Positions 1 to 9,547 are shown, counted from the stretch's first letter. The stretch is 41,129 nucleotides of DNA from Phycisphaerae bacterium (GCA_016342495.1 JAEIOG010000040.1:1-41129), one strand, 5' to 3'. Program-made: numbers and translations. Notes: generated from the letters alone by a model not told the origin.

Positions 1-64
1 GCAGTTTAAGGTTGAAAACGCTCAGACAAAATTGAAATCACTCTACCCAACTATTAAAGTGTGA
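1..64 (+). CDS. C-terminal end of an unidentified protein (partial)
   Basis: An open frame enters from the left edge (first full codon at 2) and ends with TGA at 62-64. The 20 visible residues end in KSLYPTIKV and are mixed polar and hydrophobic, as in a normal protein tail. It is too short to identify, and a chance open frame is possible. Confidence 0.3.
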   Translation, partial: QFKVENAQTKLKSLYPTIKV

Positions 65-139
65 CTGAGCACTAGTAATATTGAACAGACTATGAGTGAT
101 TTGAAGTTTATAAGCATAATAGTAGATCTCCGGGCAAAG

Positions 140-700
140 TTAATTGCATTGTTTATGTCTAAAACAGGTAATTAAGTGGTCATTAACCATTCCCGCTGAT
201 TGCATGAAGGCATAGCAGATGGTTGAGCCAACGAATTTGAATCCGCGTTTTTTCAGGGCTTTACTCATAGCATCAGATTCAGGAGAAGTTGCGGGCATGT
301 CTTTGAATGATTTGAGCTGATTATTGATAGTTTTGCCATTGACGAATTGCCAGATATATTTATCAAAAGTGCCGAATTCTTTCTGAACCTCGATAAAACA
401 ATTGGCATTGGTGACTGCATGCTGGACTTTTAAGCGATTGCGGACAATACCGGGATTGTTTAAAAGTGATTCGATTTTGGTTTTGCCATAGCGAGCGATT
501 TTTTCAGGATCGAAATTATCAAAAGCTTTGCGGTAATTTTCGCGTTTGTTCAAGATAGTCTGCCAGCTAAGGCCAGCCTGGGCATTATCGAGTAATAAAA
601 ACTCAAATAGTTTGCGGTCATCATGCAATGGCGTGCCCCATTCATTGTCATGATAAGCAATCATTAATTCATCATCAGTTGACCAACATCGGGTTTTCAT
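140..700 (-). CDS. tag: DNA-3-methyladenine glycosylase I (TAG)
   Basis: Base-excision repair glycosylase that removes 3-methyladenine from alkylated DNA. The whole family pattern is visible: an N-terminal RCW, YHDNEWG, AGLSWQTIL, KRENYR, then SKALKKRGFKFVG and ICYAFMQ, and a final NDHLITC. The N-terminal Cys and His and the C-terminal His and Cys match the zinc ligands of E. coli TAG. The start is placed at the internal Met (MKTRCW) because AGGA lies 8 bases before it; an ATG at 733 would add 11 residues but has poorer signals. The product is 186 aa, the usual family length. The gene is monocistronic, divergent from the PqaA-like gene. Confidence 0.95.
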   Translation of the reverse strand: MKTRCWSTDDELMIAYHDNEWGTPLHDDRKLFEFLLLDNAQAGLSWQTILNKRENYRKAFDNFDPEKIARYGKTKIESLLNNPGIVRNRLKVQHAVTNANCFIEVQKEFGTFDKYIWQFVNGKTINNQLKSFKDMPATSPESDAMSKALKKRGFKFVGSTICYAFMQSAGMVNDHLITCFRHKQCN

Positions 701-775
701 CGAAACAATCCTGTAATTGAGCATATTCTTCATTCTTCAAAGACATCGCTATCAAAGAGACTTTAGCGTATAATA

Positions 776-804
776 TTGACATTTCAAGAAATATCTATTA
801 AAAT
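776..804 (+). promoter_or_regulatory. Sigma-70-type promoter for the PqaA-family gene
   Basis: TTGACA (776-781), a 17-bp spacer and TAAAAT (799-804). The expected transcription start is near 811, about 64 bases before the chosen start codon. The same -35, spacer length and -10 recur at 4927-4955. Confidence 0.6.
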
Positions 805-874
805 AATTTCGATAATAACATTGCTTTAATGTATTATCAGCTTGCCAATTTTAATTTCCTTAATGAGGTTGCAT

Positions 875-2287
875 ATGTTTAAGATATCAGCAGCGTACAA
901 TAGTATATTAAACTTTCATTCAGCTCGGGTAAAAGTTTTATTAGCATCGGCCTGGATATTATTGCTATTTAGCCTTTGTGCCCATGCTACTGAATTGGAT
1001 GATTATATCGCAGCACCCGATGCCAACTATAAATATGAGATAGTTGACACCCAAAAAGGCGAAGGCTATACTGCCTATATTATCAAAATGACTTCGCAAA
1101 CCTGGCGCAAAGCCTCAGAAATAGATTCAATTATATGGTGGCATTGGCTCACTATTATCAAACCGGACAAAGTCGATTACGATAAATCCCTGCTATGGAT
1201 TGATGGCGGCAGCAATAAAGACACCGCTCCAACAAAACCAGATAATATGCTGCTTAAAATTGCTCTTAAAACCAACTCGATTGTTTCCGATCTTAAAATG
1301 GTACCTAATCAGCCTTTAACTCTTCAAGGCCAGAGAAAAAACTGCTATGAAGATGCTATTATTGCAAGATCTATCGATATGTGTTTTAAAACTGATGATT
1401 ATACCTGGCCATTATTTTTACCTATGACAAAATCGGCTGTCCGGGCAATGGACACCATTCAAAAAGTAATAGAAGAAAAAACTAAAGGCAAATTAAAAGT
1501 CAATAACTTTATTGTCAGCGGCGCATCCAAACGTGGCTGGACTACCTGGCTGACAGCAGCTGTAGATAAACGTGTCGTTGCTATCGTTCCAGTTGTAATT
1601 GACATTCTAAATGTAAACGACCACATGCAGCATCACCACGATGCTTATGGTTTCTATGCTGAAGCTATTGGCGATTACGATGAGATGAATATTATGGCCA
1701 GGCTTGATACCGCCAAAGGCCAGAAAATCCGCAAGATAATCGACCCCTATGAATATATAGATCGTCTGACAATACCAAAATTGTTGATTAATGCCAGCGG
1801 CGACCAGTTTTTCCTGCCTGATTCTTCACAGTTTTATTTCAATCGCCTTCAAGGTGAAAAACACCTGCGTTATATTCCCAATGTTGGCCATTCATTGCAA
1901 GACTCCGATGCCGCAAAAAGCCTTGCGAGTTTTTACCTGTCAATACTTGACAAATCCCAAAGACCCAAGGTTACATGGTCATATGACAGCGAAAATAATC
2001 TTAGAATAGAGGCAAATCAAAAGCCCCAGCTGGTCAAATCATGGCAGGCAACCAACAAAACAGCTCGTGACTTTCGCATCAATATAATTGGTAAAGCCTG
2101 GGAATCTAAGATTCTTAAACCCGACAAAGATGGTAAATACCTTGTGAAAATCCAGGAACCGGCAAAAGGCTGGACCGGCTTCTTTGTCGAAATGACCTTT
2201 GCCGGTAAAGATGATATACCCTTTATTTTTACCACGAATATAAAAGTATTACCTGAAACTCTCCCATTTAAATCCCAAAACAAATAA
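875..2287 (+). CDS. PhoPQ-activated pathogenicity-related (PqaA) family hydrolase, exported
   Basis: Alpha/beta-hydrolase-fold protein of the PqaA / PhoPQ_related family; its substrate is not known. The N-terminus has a hydrophobic stretch (VLLASAWILLLFSLCAHAT) ending in a plausible signal-peptidase site, so it probably acts outside the cytoplasm. The likely catalytic triad is visible: nucleophile Ser in GASKRGW, Asp in NASGDQFFLPD and His in NVGHSL. Family landmarks IIWWHWLTI, DDYTWPLFLPMTKSAVRAMD and YGFYAEAIGDY are present. The C-terminal ~100 residues look like a beta-rich accessory domain. Start ATG 875 is chosen because GAGG lies 6 bases upstream; a TTG at 842 and an ATG at 863 are in frame but lack one. 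Length 470 aa, typical. Promoter at 776-804. Confidence 0.9.
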   Translation: MFKISAAYNSILNFHSARVKVLLASAWILLLFSLCAHATELDDYIAAPDANYKYEIVDTQKGEGYTAYIIKMTSQTWRKASEIDSIIWWHWLTIIKPDKVDYDKSLLWIDGGSNKDTAPTKPDNMLLKIALKTNSIVSDLKMVPNQPLTLQGQRKNCYEDAIIARSIDMCFKTDDYTWPLFLPMTKSAVRAMDTIQKVIEEKTKGKLKVNNFIVSGASKRGWTTWLTAAVDKRVVAIVPVVIDILNVNDHMQHHHDAYGFYAEAIGDYDEMNIMARLDTAKGQKIRKIIDPYEYIDRLTIPKLLINASGDQFFLPDSSQFYFNRLQGEKHLRYIPNVGHSLQDSDAAKSLASFYLSILDKSQRPKVTWSYDSENNLRIEANQKPQLVKSWQATNKTARDFRINIIGKAWESKILKPDKDGKYLVKIQEPAKGWTGFFVEMTFAGKDDIPFIFTTNIKVLPETLPFKSQNK

Positions 2288-2782
2288 CTACCTGCTACTA
2301 AACGCACGGCTCACTTTTGAATGACTACTAGGCGTAGGGCCCACTTTTTTGAATGAGTCATTGCGATGGCATAAAATTATTAACATCTGTCCCTCGCTTA
2401 CGACATCCAGCCCGATGCAGGCGGTAACGACGCCGGGAGTATTCACCCACCAGTGATTCTCCTGACAAACATGCCATGCCAATACAATGAAAATTATACA
2501 AAAAAATATTTCCTGAACCATTTATTGCGTTTTTGAGCAAGCCCTAATTAGGTAGCATTATTTATATTTTGTGAAAATTCATTTAACTGACTGATTGTTT
2601 TTTATGATTAAATCATGTACAATGCAGTGTTTAGTAGTATCACCTATAAGTTTTGATCAACCTACAAGACTAAAGTAATGCTATTATAGAAACAACGTAA
2701 ATACTTATAGATAAAGGACATAGCTATCGCAATGATGCGATTTGACTATTAAAAATCCTCACAGAATTAAAATAAAACTTAT
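2288..2782. other. Intergenic region with a degenerate, GC-richer relic
   Basis: No gene is supported. Two near-identical stretches (CACTTTTGAATGA at about 2312 and CACTTTTTTGAATGA at about 2342) precede a GC-richer block (about 2390-2470) unlike its AT-rich surroundings; this could be a dead mobile repeat. Minus-strand open frames of 60-77 codons cover it, but they overlap each other in different frames and have no ribosome binding site. Just before lepA lies the palindrome ATCGCA-ATGA-TGCGAT (2726-2741), a possible operator. TTGACT (2742-2747) and TAAAAT (2768-2773) could serve as a promoter, but their 20-bp spacing is long. Confidence 0.4.
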
Positions 2783-4579
2783 ATGAAAACAGAAAACATT
2801 CGTAATTTTTGTATTGTTGCCCACATTGACCACGGTAAAAGCACCCTGGCGGATCGAATTATGCAATTGACCGGGGCTGTCAGCGAACGAGATATGCAGG
2901 AACAGTTACTAGACAGCATGGACCTGGAACGTGAACGCGGCATTACTATAAAAGCCTCAGCGGTAACCATGAACTACAAGCATAATGGTCAGGAATACAT
3001 GCTCAACTTGATTGATACTCCCGGTCACGTGGATTTTCATTATGAAGTCTCCCGAGCGATGGCGGCCTGTGAAGGAGCTTTGCTGGTGGTGGATGCGACT
3101 CAGGGCGTAGAAGCCCAGACGGTGGCCAATGCTTATTTAGCTATCGAAAATGATCTTGAGATAGTTCCGGTTATCAACAAAATCGATTTACCTTCGGCTC
3201 AGCCCGATGTGGTAGCAGAAGAAATCGAGCATATTCTAGGCTTAAAAAAAGAAGATTGCTATAATGTCTCTGCTAAAAGTGCCGCCAATATGGAGGAATT
3301 GCTCGAAGCAATAGTTACATTACTACCCCCACCAGAAGATCATTGTAATGAACAACCAAGGGCTTTGATTTTCGATAGTCACTATGATGATTATCGTGGC
3401 GTAATCTGCTATGTTCGTATTTTTGGCGGTACACTCAAAACCGGACAAAAAGTTCGCATGATGAATACGGGCCGCAGTTATTTAGTCAGCGAACTGGGCA
3501 AGTTCACACCTAAAATGAAACGGATTAATGAATTAACCTGTGGCGAAGTGGGCTATATGGTCGCCAGCATCCGCACATTATCAGAAGTCACTATCGGCGA
3601 TACCATTACCGACGAATACAACCCGGCAAGTAAACCCTTACCGGGCTATCAGAAACCCATGCAGATGGTCTTCAGTGATTTTTATCCCGGCAATTCGACA
3701 GACTATACCAAGCTGCGTGCCGCTTTTGACAAGCTGGCACTAAACGATGCCAGTTTTACATTTGTGCCCCAGAGTTCACCGGCCCTGGGCTTTGGATTCC
3801 GTTGCGGCTTCTTAGGCTTGTTGCATATGGAGATCGTTCAGGAAAGGCTCGAACGTGAAAATGGTGTTGAAGTGGTCCAGACCGCTCCTACGGTCAGCTA
3901 CGAAATCCTTACCAATGATGGCGAAGTAAAACGAGTTGATTCACCCAGCCAGATGCCAGATCCGACCAATATTGCTGAGTTGCGTGAGCCTTTTGTGAGA
4001 TTGGAAATTATCACGCCCACCGATACTATCGGAGCAATTATGAAGCTTACCGAACAGCGTCGCTGCACGTTAATTAAAACCGATTATCTCAGCACCACCC
4101 GGGTAATGATGGAATTTAAGGCACCGCTGGCTGATATTGTTTATGATTTTTATGATATTCTCAAAGGTGTAAGCCGTGGCTATGCGACCATGGATTATGA
4201 ATTGATCGCTTTTGAAAAATCTGACCTGGTCAAAATCAATATTTTGATTAACAAAATTCCCGTTGACGCCCTGTCATCAATTGTTCATCGCAGTAATGCT
4301 GAACAACGGGGCCGCAAGATGCTCATTCGTTTGCGCAAAGCTATTCCGAGGCATCAGTTTGAGGTTCCTTTGCAGGTTACCATCGGCGGCAAAATCATTG
4401 CCCGCGAAACGATTAAAGGTTTTCGTAAAGATGTAACAGCCAAACTCTATGGTGGGGATATCACCCGTAAGATGAAAGTGCTGGAAAAACAGAAAAAAGG
4501 TAAAGCCAGAATGAAAAATATCGGATCAGTCACCATCCCACAGGATGCGTTTATGACGATATTGGATAATAGTGAATAA
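2783..4579 (+). CDS. lepA: Elongation factor 4 (LepA) GTPase
   Basis: Ribosome-associated translational GTPase that acts on stalled or mistranslocated ribosomes. It is full length (598 aa). G1 is AHIDHGKS (residues 13-20), G3 is DTPGHVDF and G4 is NKIDLPSA. The C-terminal LepA-specific region is intact, including GFRCGFLGLLHMEI, RGYATMDYE, and the tail with GGDITRKMKVLEKQKKGK. There is no Shine-Dalgarno sequence; the ATG follows an AT-rich TAAAAT-like box by 9 bases, so the mRNA may be nearly leaderless. It stands alone and is followed by a clear terminator at 4643-4669. Confidence 0.98.
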   Translation: MKTENIRNFCIVAHIDHGKSTLADRIMQLTGAVSERDMQEQLLDSMDLERERGITIKASAVTMNYKHNGQEYMLNLIDTPGHVDFHYEVSRAMAACEGALLVVDATQGVEAQTVANAYLAIENDLEIVPVINKIDLPSAQPDVVAEEIEHILGLKKEDCYNVSAKSAANMEELLEAIVTLLPPPEDHCNEQPRALIFDSHYDDYRGVICYVRIFGGTLKTGQKVRMMNTGRSYLVSELGKFTPKMKRINELTCGEVGYMVASIRTLSEVTIGDTITDEYNPASKPLPGYQKPMQMVFSDFYPGNSTDYTKLRAAFDKLALNDASFTFVPQSSPALGFGFRCGFLGLLHMEIVQERLERENGVEVVQTAPTVSYEILTNDGEVKRVDSPSQMPDPTNIAELREPFVRLEIITPTDTIGAIMKLTEQRRCTLIKTDYLSTTRVMMEFKAPLADIVYDFYDILKGVSRGYATMDYELIAFEKSDLVKINILINKIPVDALSSIVHRSNAEQRGRKMLIRLRKAIPRHQFEVPLQVTIGGKIIARETIKGFRKDVTAKLYGGDITRKMKVLEKQKKGKARMKNIGSVTIPQDAFMTILDNSE

Positions 4580-4642
4580 CATGCATAAATGAACTAAAAG
4601 AACAATATCGACAGCAAAGACACATACAACTAATTTTTCATT

Positions 4643-4669
4643 AAGGGCCAATATCTGGCCCTTTTTTAT
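4643..4669 (+). terminator. Rho-independent terminator of lepA
   Basis: Perfect 8-bp stem AAGGGCCA / TGGCCCTT around the 5-base loop ATATC, running into a T-rich tract (TTTTTTATT). Confidence 0.9.
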
Positions 4670-5047
4670 TATTATAGGAACAACTGGTAATAATAATATG
4701 ACAAGCTTTGCACCCAATAAATCCAGCACTTCAAAGCACAAACAATACTACTCCCACCAGAACCGACAAAAAAACTGATTTTAGGACGATACAAATGAAA
4801 TAATCGTCAAAACCATTAAAATCATTAAATCTTGTGTAATAAGTATTATATTTATAGCCGCCAGAATCGATCTATTTGTCATAACCATTTAGAATAAAAT
4901 AGCTTACGTAAGGTGCCTAATTTAAGTTGACATAAGATAGAGACGATAGTAAAATTAGAAAAGATAGGGGATATGAGCAATTGAGGCGCTTTATTTGTAT
5001 TTTAGTGCCTGACTAGCTCGCTTATATACTAAGATAGAGGCAGATTT
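4670..5047. other. Intergenic region before the signalling operon
   Basis: AT-rich, with no supported gene. It holds the promoter at 4927-4955 and an untranslated leader of about 85 bases. Nothing else was recognised. Confidence 0.5.
4927..4955 (+). promoter_or_regulatory. Consensus sigma-70 promoter of the signalling operon
   Basis: Perfect TTGACA (4927-4932), a 17-bp spacer and TAAAAT (4950-4955). The predicted transcript start, near 4962, leaves an ~86-base leader before the regulator gene at 5048. Confidence 0.7.
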
Positions 5048-5611
5048 ATGAAAAAAGTCTATTCTACCGGAGAAGCTGCTGGGTGCTGTAAAGTCAGCCA
5101 GCAAACAATTATACGCTGTTTCGACTCAGGAAAACTAAAAGGTTTTCGGGTGCCGGGATCACGCTTCAGACGTATTCCACGTGAAAGCCTGATACTTTTC
5201 ATGAAAGAAAATGATATACCACTAGATAACCTTGATTCAGGCAAGAGCAAAGTTCTGGTCGTAGATGATGATCCGGAAATTGTAGAATTGATGGTTGACG
5301 TGCTGGAACGCGATGGCCGCTTCGAAGTCAAAACCGCCAGCAGCGGCTATGACGCAGGGGTGCTGACTCAGGAATTCCGCCCTGACCTGATGATACTTGA
5401 TTTTATGCTGCCAGATGTCAATGGCAATGTGGTTTGCAAAACTATTCGTTCTAACCCAGCCTTTGAACACATGAAAATTATCATTGTTTCTGGTGTGGTA
5501 AAACAAGAAGATATTGACCACCTCCTAGAAATGGGCGGCAATGCATTTATGCGTAAGCCTTTCAGTATCGATGAACTGGTCGGAAAAATGAGTGAATTGT
5601 TAAGCATATAA
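5048..5611 (+). CDS. Response regulator with N-terminal excisionase/MerR-like HTH domain
   Basis: Residues 1-60 form a helix-turn-helix of the excisionase/BldC type (STGEAAGCCKVSQQTIIRCF then GFRVPGSRFRRIPRESLILFM). Residues 67-187 form a receiver domain. The acidic pocket is D73-D75, the phospho-acceptor is D118 (MILDFMLPD), the switch Ser is S148 (IIVSG) and the conserved Lys is K170 (MRKPF). The order is unusual, because most response regulators have the receiver first. It should be an intact, phosphorylatable DNA-binding regulator. GAGG sits about 10 bases before the ATG. The next gene encodes a histidine kinase in the same direction and is the likely partner; that pairing is inferred from position. 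Targets are unknown. Confidence 0.85.
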   Translation: MKKVYSTGEAAGCCKVSQQTIIRCFDSGKLKGFRVPGSRFRRIPRESLILFMKENDIPLDNLDSGKSKVLVVDDDPEIVELMVDVLERDGRFEVKTASSGYDAGVLTQEFRPDLMILDFMLPDVNGNVVCKTIRSNPAFEHMKIIIVSGVVKQEDIDHLLEMGGNAFMRKPFSIDELVGKMSELLSI

Positions 5612-5724
5612 TACAGTTGCGAAAGCACAAATTACTTTGACAATAAAGTTATCAGGAAGATTTTGTGATTTGAATATTGCAAAATCTTTCTGTTTATCAC
5701 TGCCAAAATACTGAGGTCGAAAAT

Positions 5725-7971
5725 ATGAATCAGGAGCTGCAAATACAGCGTGCAAAAAGCAGGAAAATCGAACTGGTCCTGCATCAGCTCAATTCTCTGC
5801 CAACATTGCCAACAGTGGCAACCAGACTATTACAGTTAACTGTCCGAAGTGATACCCAGGCGCATCAGATCGTCGAACTAATTGAATCAGATCCTTCACT
5901 GGCCTCTAAAATAATAGCCTTAGCTACCAGTGCATCTACAGGGGTAAGTAAAAGTTCAGCTTCACTTAGCAAGGCGGTAGTGCTGCTAGGCTTTGACGCA
6001 GTCCGTAATGCGGTTTTGAGCATAAAAGTATTTGAAGCATTAAAGGGACATGCACAAGAAAGTGTAGATGGATTTGACTGGATAGGTTTCTGGAAACACA
6101 GCTTAGGTGTCGCCTGTGCTTCAAAATTATTAATAAAACATATCGATCCCAAGGTAGATCCCGAAGAAGCATTTGTCTGTGGACTACTGCATGATATAGG
6201 CAAACTGGCATTAGCATCATCATTGCCAAAAAGCTATGACAGAGTTGTCCAGTTAGCCAAATCTGCAGTGTGCAATATAGCCGAAGTCGAACAAAAAGTT
6301 CTGGGTGTTGACCACACCATTGCCGGCAAAAGATTAGCGGAAAAATGGGCTCTGCCCGAAGCGGTGATCGAAAGCATATGGCTGCATCATCAATGGGTAA
6401 CCGGCTTGCCTGAAGCGGTTAAAAACCGTTCGATGGTCCAAACTATCCATTTAGCTGACATTATCACCAGACGCGAGCATATCGGCTATTCCGGCAACCA
6501 AAGCTTTTCCGACAGCGCAGAAAATGTCGCAATGGAACTGGGCTGCAAAGAAAATGTATTAGCAAAAGTAACCACCCCTCTGCGAGAGCTCATCAGTGAA
6601 AGAGCCAGCATCTTAGGCCTGGAAGATATCGAACCGACTGAACTTTACCAGGAGGCCCTGGTGGGCGCCAATGATGTACTTGGCAAACTCAATACTAAAC
6701 TGCAAGTTCAAAATCAACGTCTGAAATTACGCAGCAATTATTTTGATCTGCTAAGCACATTGGCTAATTGCATCGAACCGAATCAAACCGCCATAGACCT
6801 TTGTCAACAGATAGTCGAACTCTGGCAGCAGCACAGCAAATGCAAAAAATGCGCGGTATATGCCATTGACCGTGAAGAACAATGTATCGAAGGTATGCTG
6901 AAAACCGAACCGGACGATACTGCTGCATTATTCATGATTGATATGCCCGAAGGCTTTGGCCAACCAGAAGAAGGTTTTAACATCAAGCCTGTCGACAAAG
7001 AACATTACTGGTTTTTTGAACAGGTAGCCCCGATGTTTGAAATGGGTGTAACAGTTATTATGCCTTTAACGATTGGCAGCGAATTAATAGGAGAAGTACT
7101 CTGGCAGTCCGATAATGAAAATTTCAATTATAAAAATCAACTAAAAGAACTTCAGGCCCTGGCATGTTCTATAGCATTGACTCTAAAACAAACCCAGATC
7201 AGAACCCGTCAAAGTCGGCTTTGTGAACAGATGGGACAGAGCAATGAAATGCTCCAGAAAGCCCAGCAAAAACTTATGCGGACCCAGAATCTGGCTACCA
7301 TAGGTGAGATGGCCGCCGGTGCTGCTCATGAAATTAATAACCCTCTTGCTATCATTGTTGGCCGGGCACAGTTGCTTGCCAGTACTGAGCAGGACGAAAA
7401 ACGCCTCGAAAGCCTAAATAAAATCGCTGCTAACGGCAAAGAAATAACCAATATAATTACCGACCTGATGAACTTTGCTGACCCGCCTAAACCCAATCCG
7501 TATAATATCTGGGTAGGTGACCTGATCGAGTTAGCTCTAGAGAGAATGCAAGATATAATTCAAACTAAAAACATTATGATTTCTACAAAGTTGGCTCCTG
7601 ATTTACCCGATGTATTTGTTGACAGAGAACAAATTAGCGAAGCGCTGATCGATTTGATTTCCAATGCTATTGAAGCTTATATGGACCAGCCGGGAGCAAT
7701 TGAAATAAAAGCTGTTTTAGATGAACTGGAAAACCAGGTATTAATTGAAATCAGCGATAATGGTTGCGGCATGGATCCGGTAACGCTGGAGAAAGCGACA
7801 GATCCGTTTTTCTCATTCAAGCCAGCTGGTCGCAAACGTGGACTGGGGCTTAGTCGCAGCATACGTAAAATAGAACGCAATAGCGGCAAAGTCAAAATTA
7901 CCAGCCAACTGGAAAAAGGCACAACTGTTTTTGTAAGCCTAAAGATCAAAGACGAGATTGAAACAGCATAA
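5725..7971 (+). CDS. HDOD-GAF-histidine kinase hybrid
   Basis: Three modules in 748 aa. Residues ~10-215 are an HDOD domain (LPTLPTVATRLLQL, ESDPSLASKII, CGLLHDIGKLAL, KRLAEKWALPEAVIESIWLHH). Residues ~325-485 are GAF-like. Residues ~525-745 are a histidine kinase core: H-box GAAHEINNP with the phospho-acceptor His near 535, N-box ISNAIEAY, G boxes DNGCGMD and RGLGLSRS. The HD of HDOD keeps HD but usually lacks phosphodiesterase activity in this family, so it is probably sensory or regulatory. No membrane segment is visible, so it is cytoplasmic. Start ATG 5725 has GAGG 8 bases upstream; a TTG at 5677 would add 16 residues without one. It probably phosphorylates the preceding regulator. Confidence 0.85.
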   Translation: MNQELQIQRAKSRKIELVLHQLNSLPTLPTVATRLLQLTVRSDTQAHQIVELIESDPSLASKIIALATSASTGVSKSSASLSKAVVLLGFDAVRNAVLSIKVFEALKGHAQESVDGFDWIGFWKHSLGVACASKLLIKHIDPKVDPEEAFVCGLLHDIGKLALASSLPKSYDRVVQLAKSAVCNIAEVEQKVLGVDHTIAGKRLAEKWALPEAVIESIWLHHQWVTGLPEAVKNRSMVQTIHLADIITRREHIGYSGNQSFSDSAENVAMELGCKENVLAKVTTPLRELISERASILGLEDIEPTELYQEALVGANDVLGKLNTKLQVQNQRLKLRSNYFDLLSTLANCIEPNQTAIDLCQQIVELWQQHSKCKKCAVYAIDREEQCIEGMLKTEPDDTAALFMIDMPEGFGQPEEGFNIKPVDKEHYWFFEQVAPMFEMGVTVIMPLTIGSELIGEVLWQSDNENFNYKNQLKELQALACSIALTLKQTQIRTRQSRLCEQMGQSNEMLQKAQQKLMRTQNLATIGEMAAGAAHEINNPLAIIVGRAQLLASTEQDEKRLESLNKIAANGKEITNIITDLMNFADPPKPNPYNIWVGDLIELALERMQDIIQTKNIMISTKLAPDLPDVFVDREQISEALIDLISNAIEAYMDQPGAIEIKAVLDELENQVLIEISDNGCGMDPVTLEKATDPFFSFKPAGRKRGLGLSRSIRKIERNSGKVKITSQLEKGTTVFVSLKIKDEIETA

Positions 7972-8090
7972 AGCCGATAATGTGTGCTCTAGTGAAAATG
8001 TTTAAATTATAATAATGACGAAACAACTTAGATTTGCATATATTTGCCTGCTATGGAGGATCCATAGGCAAGGCCACAGGAGCGAAAAAC

Positions 8091-9179
8091 TTGACTAATA
8101 ACCAGCAAAGCCTGAGCATTCTATCCTTTTTGGCAAACACCCATGCTAAAGATCTATGCCAGGCATTAAATTACAGTGAAAAAGAAATTACAATTCTGGG
8201 AACCGATAACTCCTGCGATATCGAAGATATGACCAGCGAAATATTCTGGCAGCATTTTGCTCTGGAAAATATCAATGCCATTGTAATACCTTTTGACAGC
8301 CATAAATTATATGAATTAAGTGATTATATCAAAGCCAATCCTCAGACTACCGGCAAACTTGGTTTCTGGTCCTGGCTCAATTGTGCGGTTATCGCGGTAT
8401 TGACCGAAGATTCAATGCAGGATGCTATTGTCGCAGCAGAACTTGATTTTGATGGCATAATCAGTATGCCCACCGATGGCCAGGACATCGAAGGATTGCT
8501 GGAAAGTTCTATCAAACGCAGCTCCAGCAGACATCAGATTTCTTCACGATATTCCAAACTCCAGGGCTTATTAAGAGAAGTAAATAAAAATCGACATCAT
8601 TTGCAGGACAAAGTAGATTTGCTTTGTAAAGACCTGGTTCAAACCAATAGAGATTTTACCAGTTCATTATTAGATGTGCGCAAAGCTTATGAATTTCAGC
8701 AGAGCCTTGTGGGCCAGTTCGATATGCATTATACCCTGCACAAAGGTCTGGGCGATATTATCTGCAGCATCGAAGATGCCAGCGCTGCTTTGTACCTGAC
8801 CCGTAGCGGTGATTTCGAGGCCCATGCTTTAGGAGCCTGGCAGGAACAATATCAAGATATGACCGACATCGAAGAAATTTTCGGTAAGACGATAATCTCT
8901 GAAACCCTGACCAAAAGCGACATGATGCTTTTCAGTGGCCAAACCGTTATCGACCTGACCAGTGAAGACCTAAGCAATCACCAGGAAAACCTGCTCGGGA
9001 ATTTATCCATAATGACCGTGCCACTAATGGATAATGGTCAACCGGTCGCAATCATTACCATCTATCGCGACAGCCAAAAGCCACTGACCAGCAATGAATT
9101 CAAAGCTATCAAACCCATCATCCAGCCCTTTGCCAAAACCATAAAATCATTATTGAAACTCGAAAACCTGCTACTTTGA
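8091..9179 (+). CDS. GAF-domain protein with a degenerate receiver-like N-terminus
   Basis: Predicted soluble signalling protein of 362 aa. Residues ~1-135 alternate strands and helices like a receiver domain (AIVIPFDS, AVIAVLTEDSMQDAIVAAELDFDGIISMPTDG) but lack a clear acidic pocket and phospho-acceptor. A helical, probably coiled-coil linker follows (~150-210). Residues ~215-355 resemble a GAF domain. The start is a TTG at 8091, supported by AGGAG 8 bases upstream; the frame stays open to a TTG at 8034 without a binding site. It is third in the unit after the regulator and kinase, 119 bases downstream, so it probably serves the same pathway. Its ligand is unknown. Confidence 0.65.
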   Translation: MTNNQQSLSILSFLANTHAKDLCQALNYSEKEITILGTDNSCDIEDMTSEIFWQHFALENINAIVIPFDSHKLYELSDYIKANPQTTGKLGFWSWLNCAVIAVLTEDSMQDAIVAAELDFDGIISMPTDGQDIEGLLESSIKRSSSRHQISSRYSKLQGLLREVNKNRHHLQDKVDLLCKDLVQTNRDFTSSLLDVRKAYEFQQSLVGQFDMHYTLHKGLGDIICSIEDASAALYLTRSGDFEAHALGAWQEQYQDMTDIEEIFGKTIISETLTKSDMMLFSGQTVIDLTSEDLSNHQENLLGNLSIMTVPLMDNGQPVAIITIYRDSQKPLTSNEFKAIKPIIQPFAKTIKSLLKLENLLL

Positions 9180-9214
9180 TTAAAAAAGATTCTGGTAAAA
9201 GTAAGCGTTATCAG

Positions 9215-9547
9215 TTATGGACCGCTGGCTACAATGCTGTCTTGCATGGCTGACCTGGCTATCGCTGCTTTGACTTTTCTACCAATCATTAACGTACCGG
9301 CAAACAGAATCAGGAATATCCCAAAGCAAACTGCAGAGATGATATAAGATTGCTTATAGTCAACTGCTTTATCGGTGGCATCGGCCCCGACGGTTTCAAC
9401 TGCAATAACTTCTGAATTATCAGATTTTTTATGTTCATCCCGGGCAACCTTTAAAGCTGCAACTGAAAACATCAAAGCAATGCTGGCGACAAAAGCAAAT
9501 AAGCTGGTGATAATAATGCCGGTTTTATAAATTGATTTTGGATTCAT
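9215..9547 (-). CDS. Small two-TM membrane protein, unknown function
   Basis: 110 aa with two hydrophobic segments: residues ~8-32 (TGIIITSLFAFVASIALMF) and ~72-92 (YIISAVCFGIFLILFAGTLM). They are separated by an acidic, polar loop and followed by a basic tail (GRKVKAAIARS). I do not recognise the family. The same frame stays open to 9967, but that extension runs through the terminator and into the end of the aminotransferase gene, so the start is set at the ATG just after the terminator. No Shine-Dalgarno sequence is evident. Confidence 0.6.
   Translation of the reverse strand: MNPKSIYKTGIIITSLFAFVASIALMFSVAALKVARDEHKKSDNSEVIAVETVGADATDKAVDYKQSYIISAVCFGIFLILFAGTLMIGRKVKAAIARSAMQDSIVASGP

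Noticed and set aside
2288-2540. Minus-strand frames of 60-96 codons
   Set aside because: They overlap each other in different frames, lack ribosome binding sites and show no protein-like pattern.
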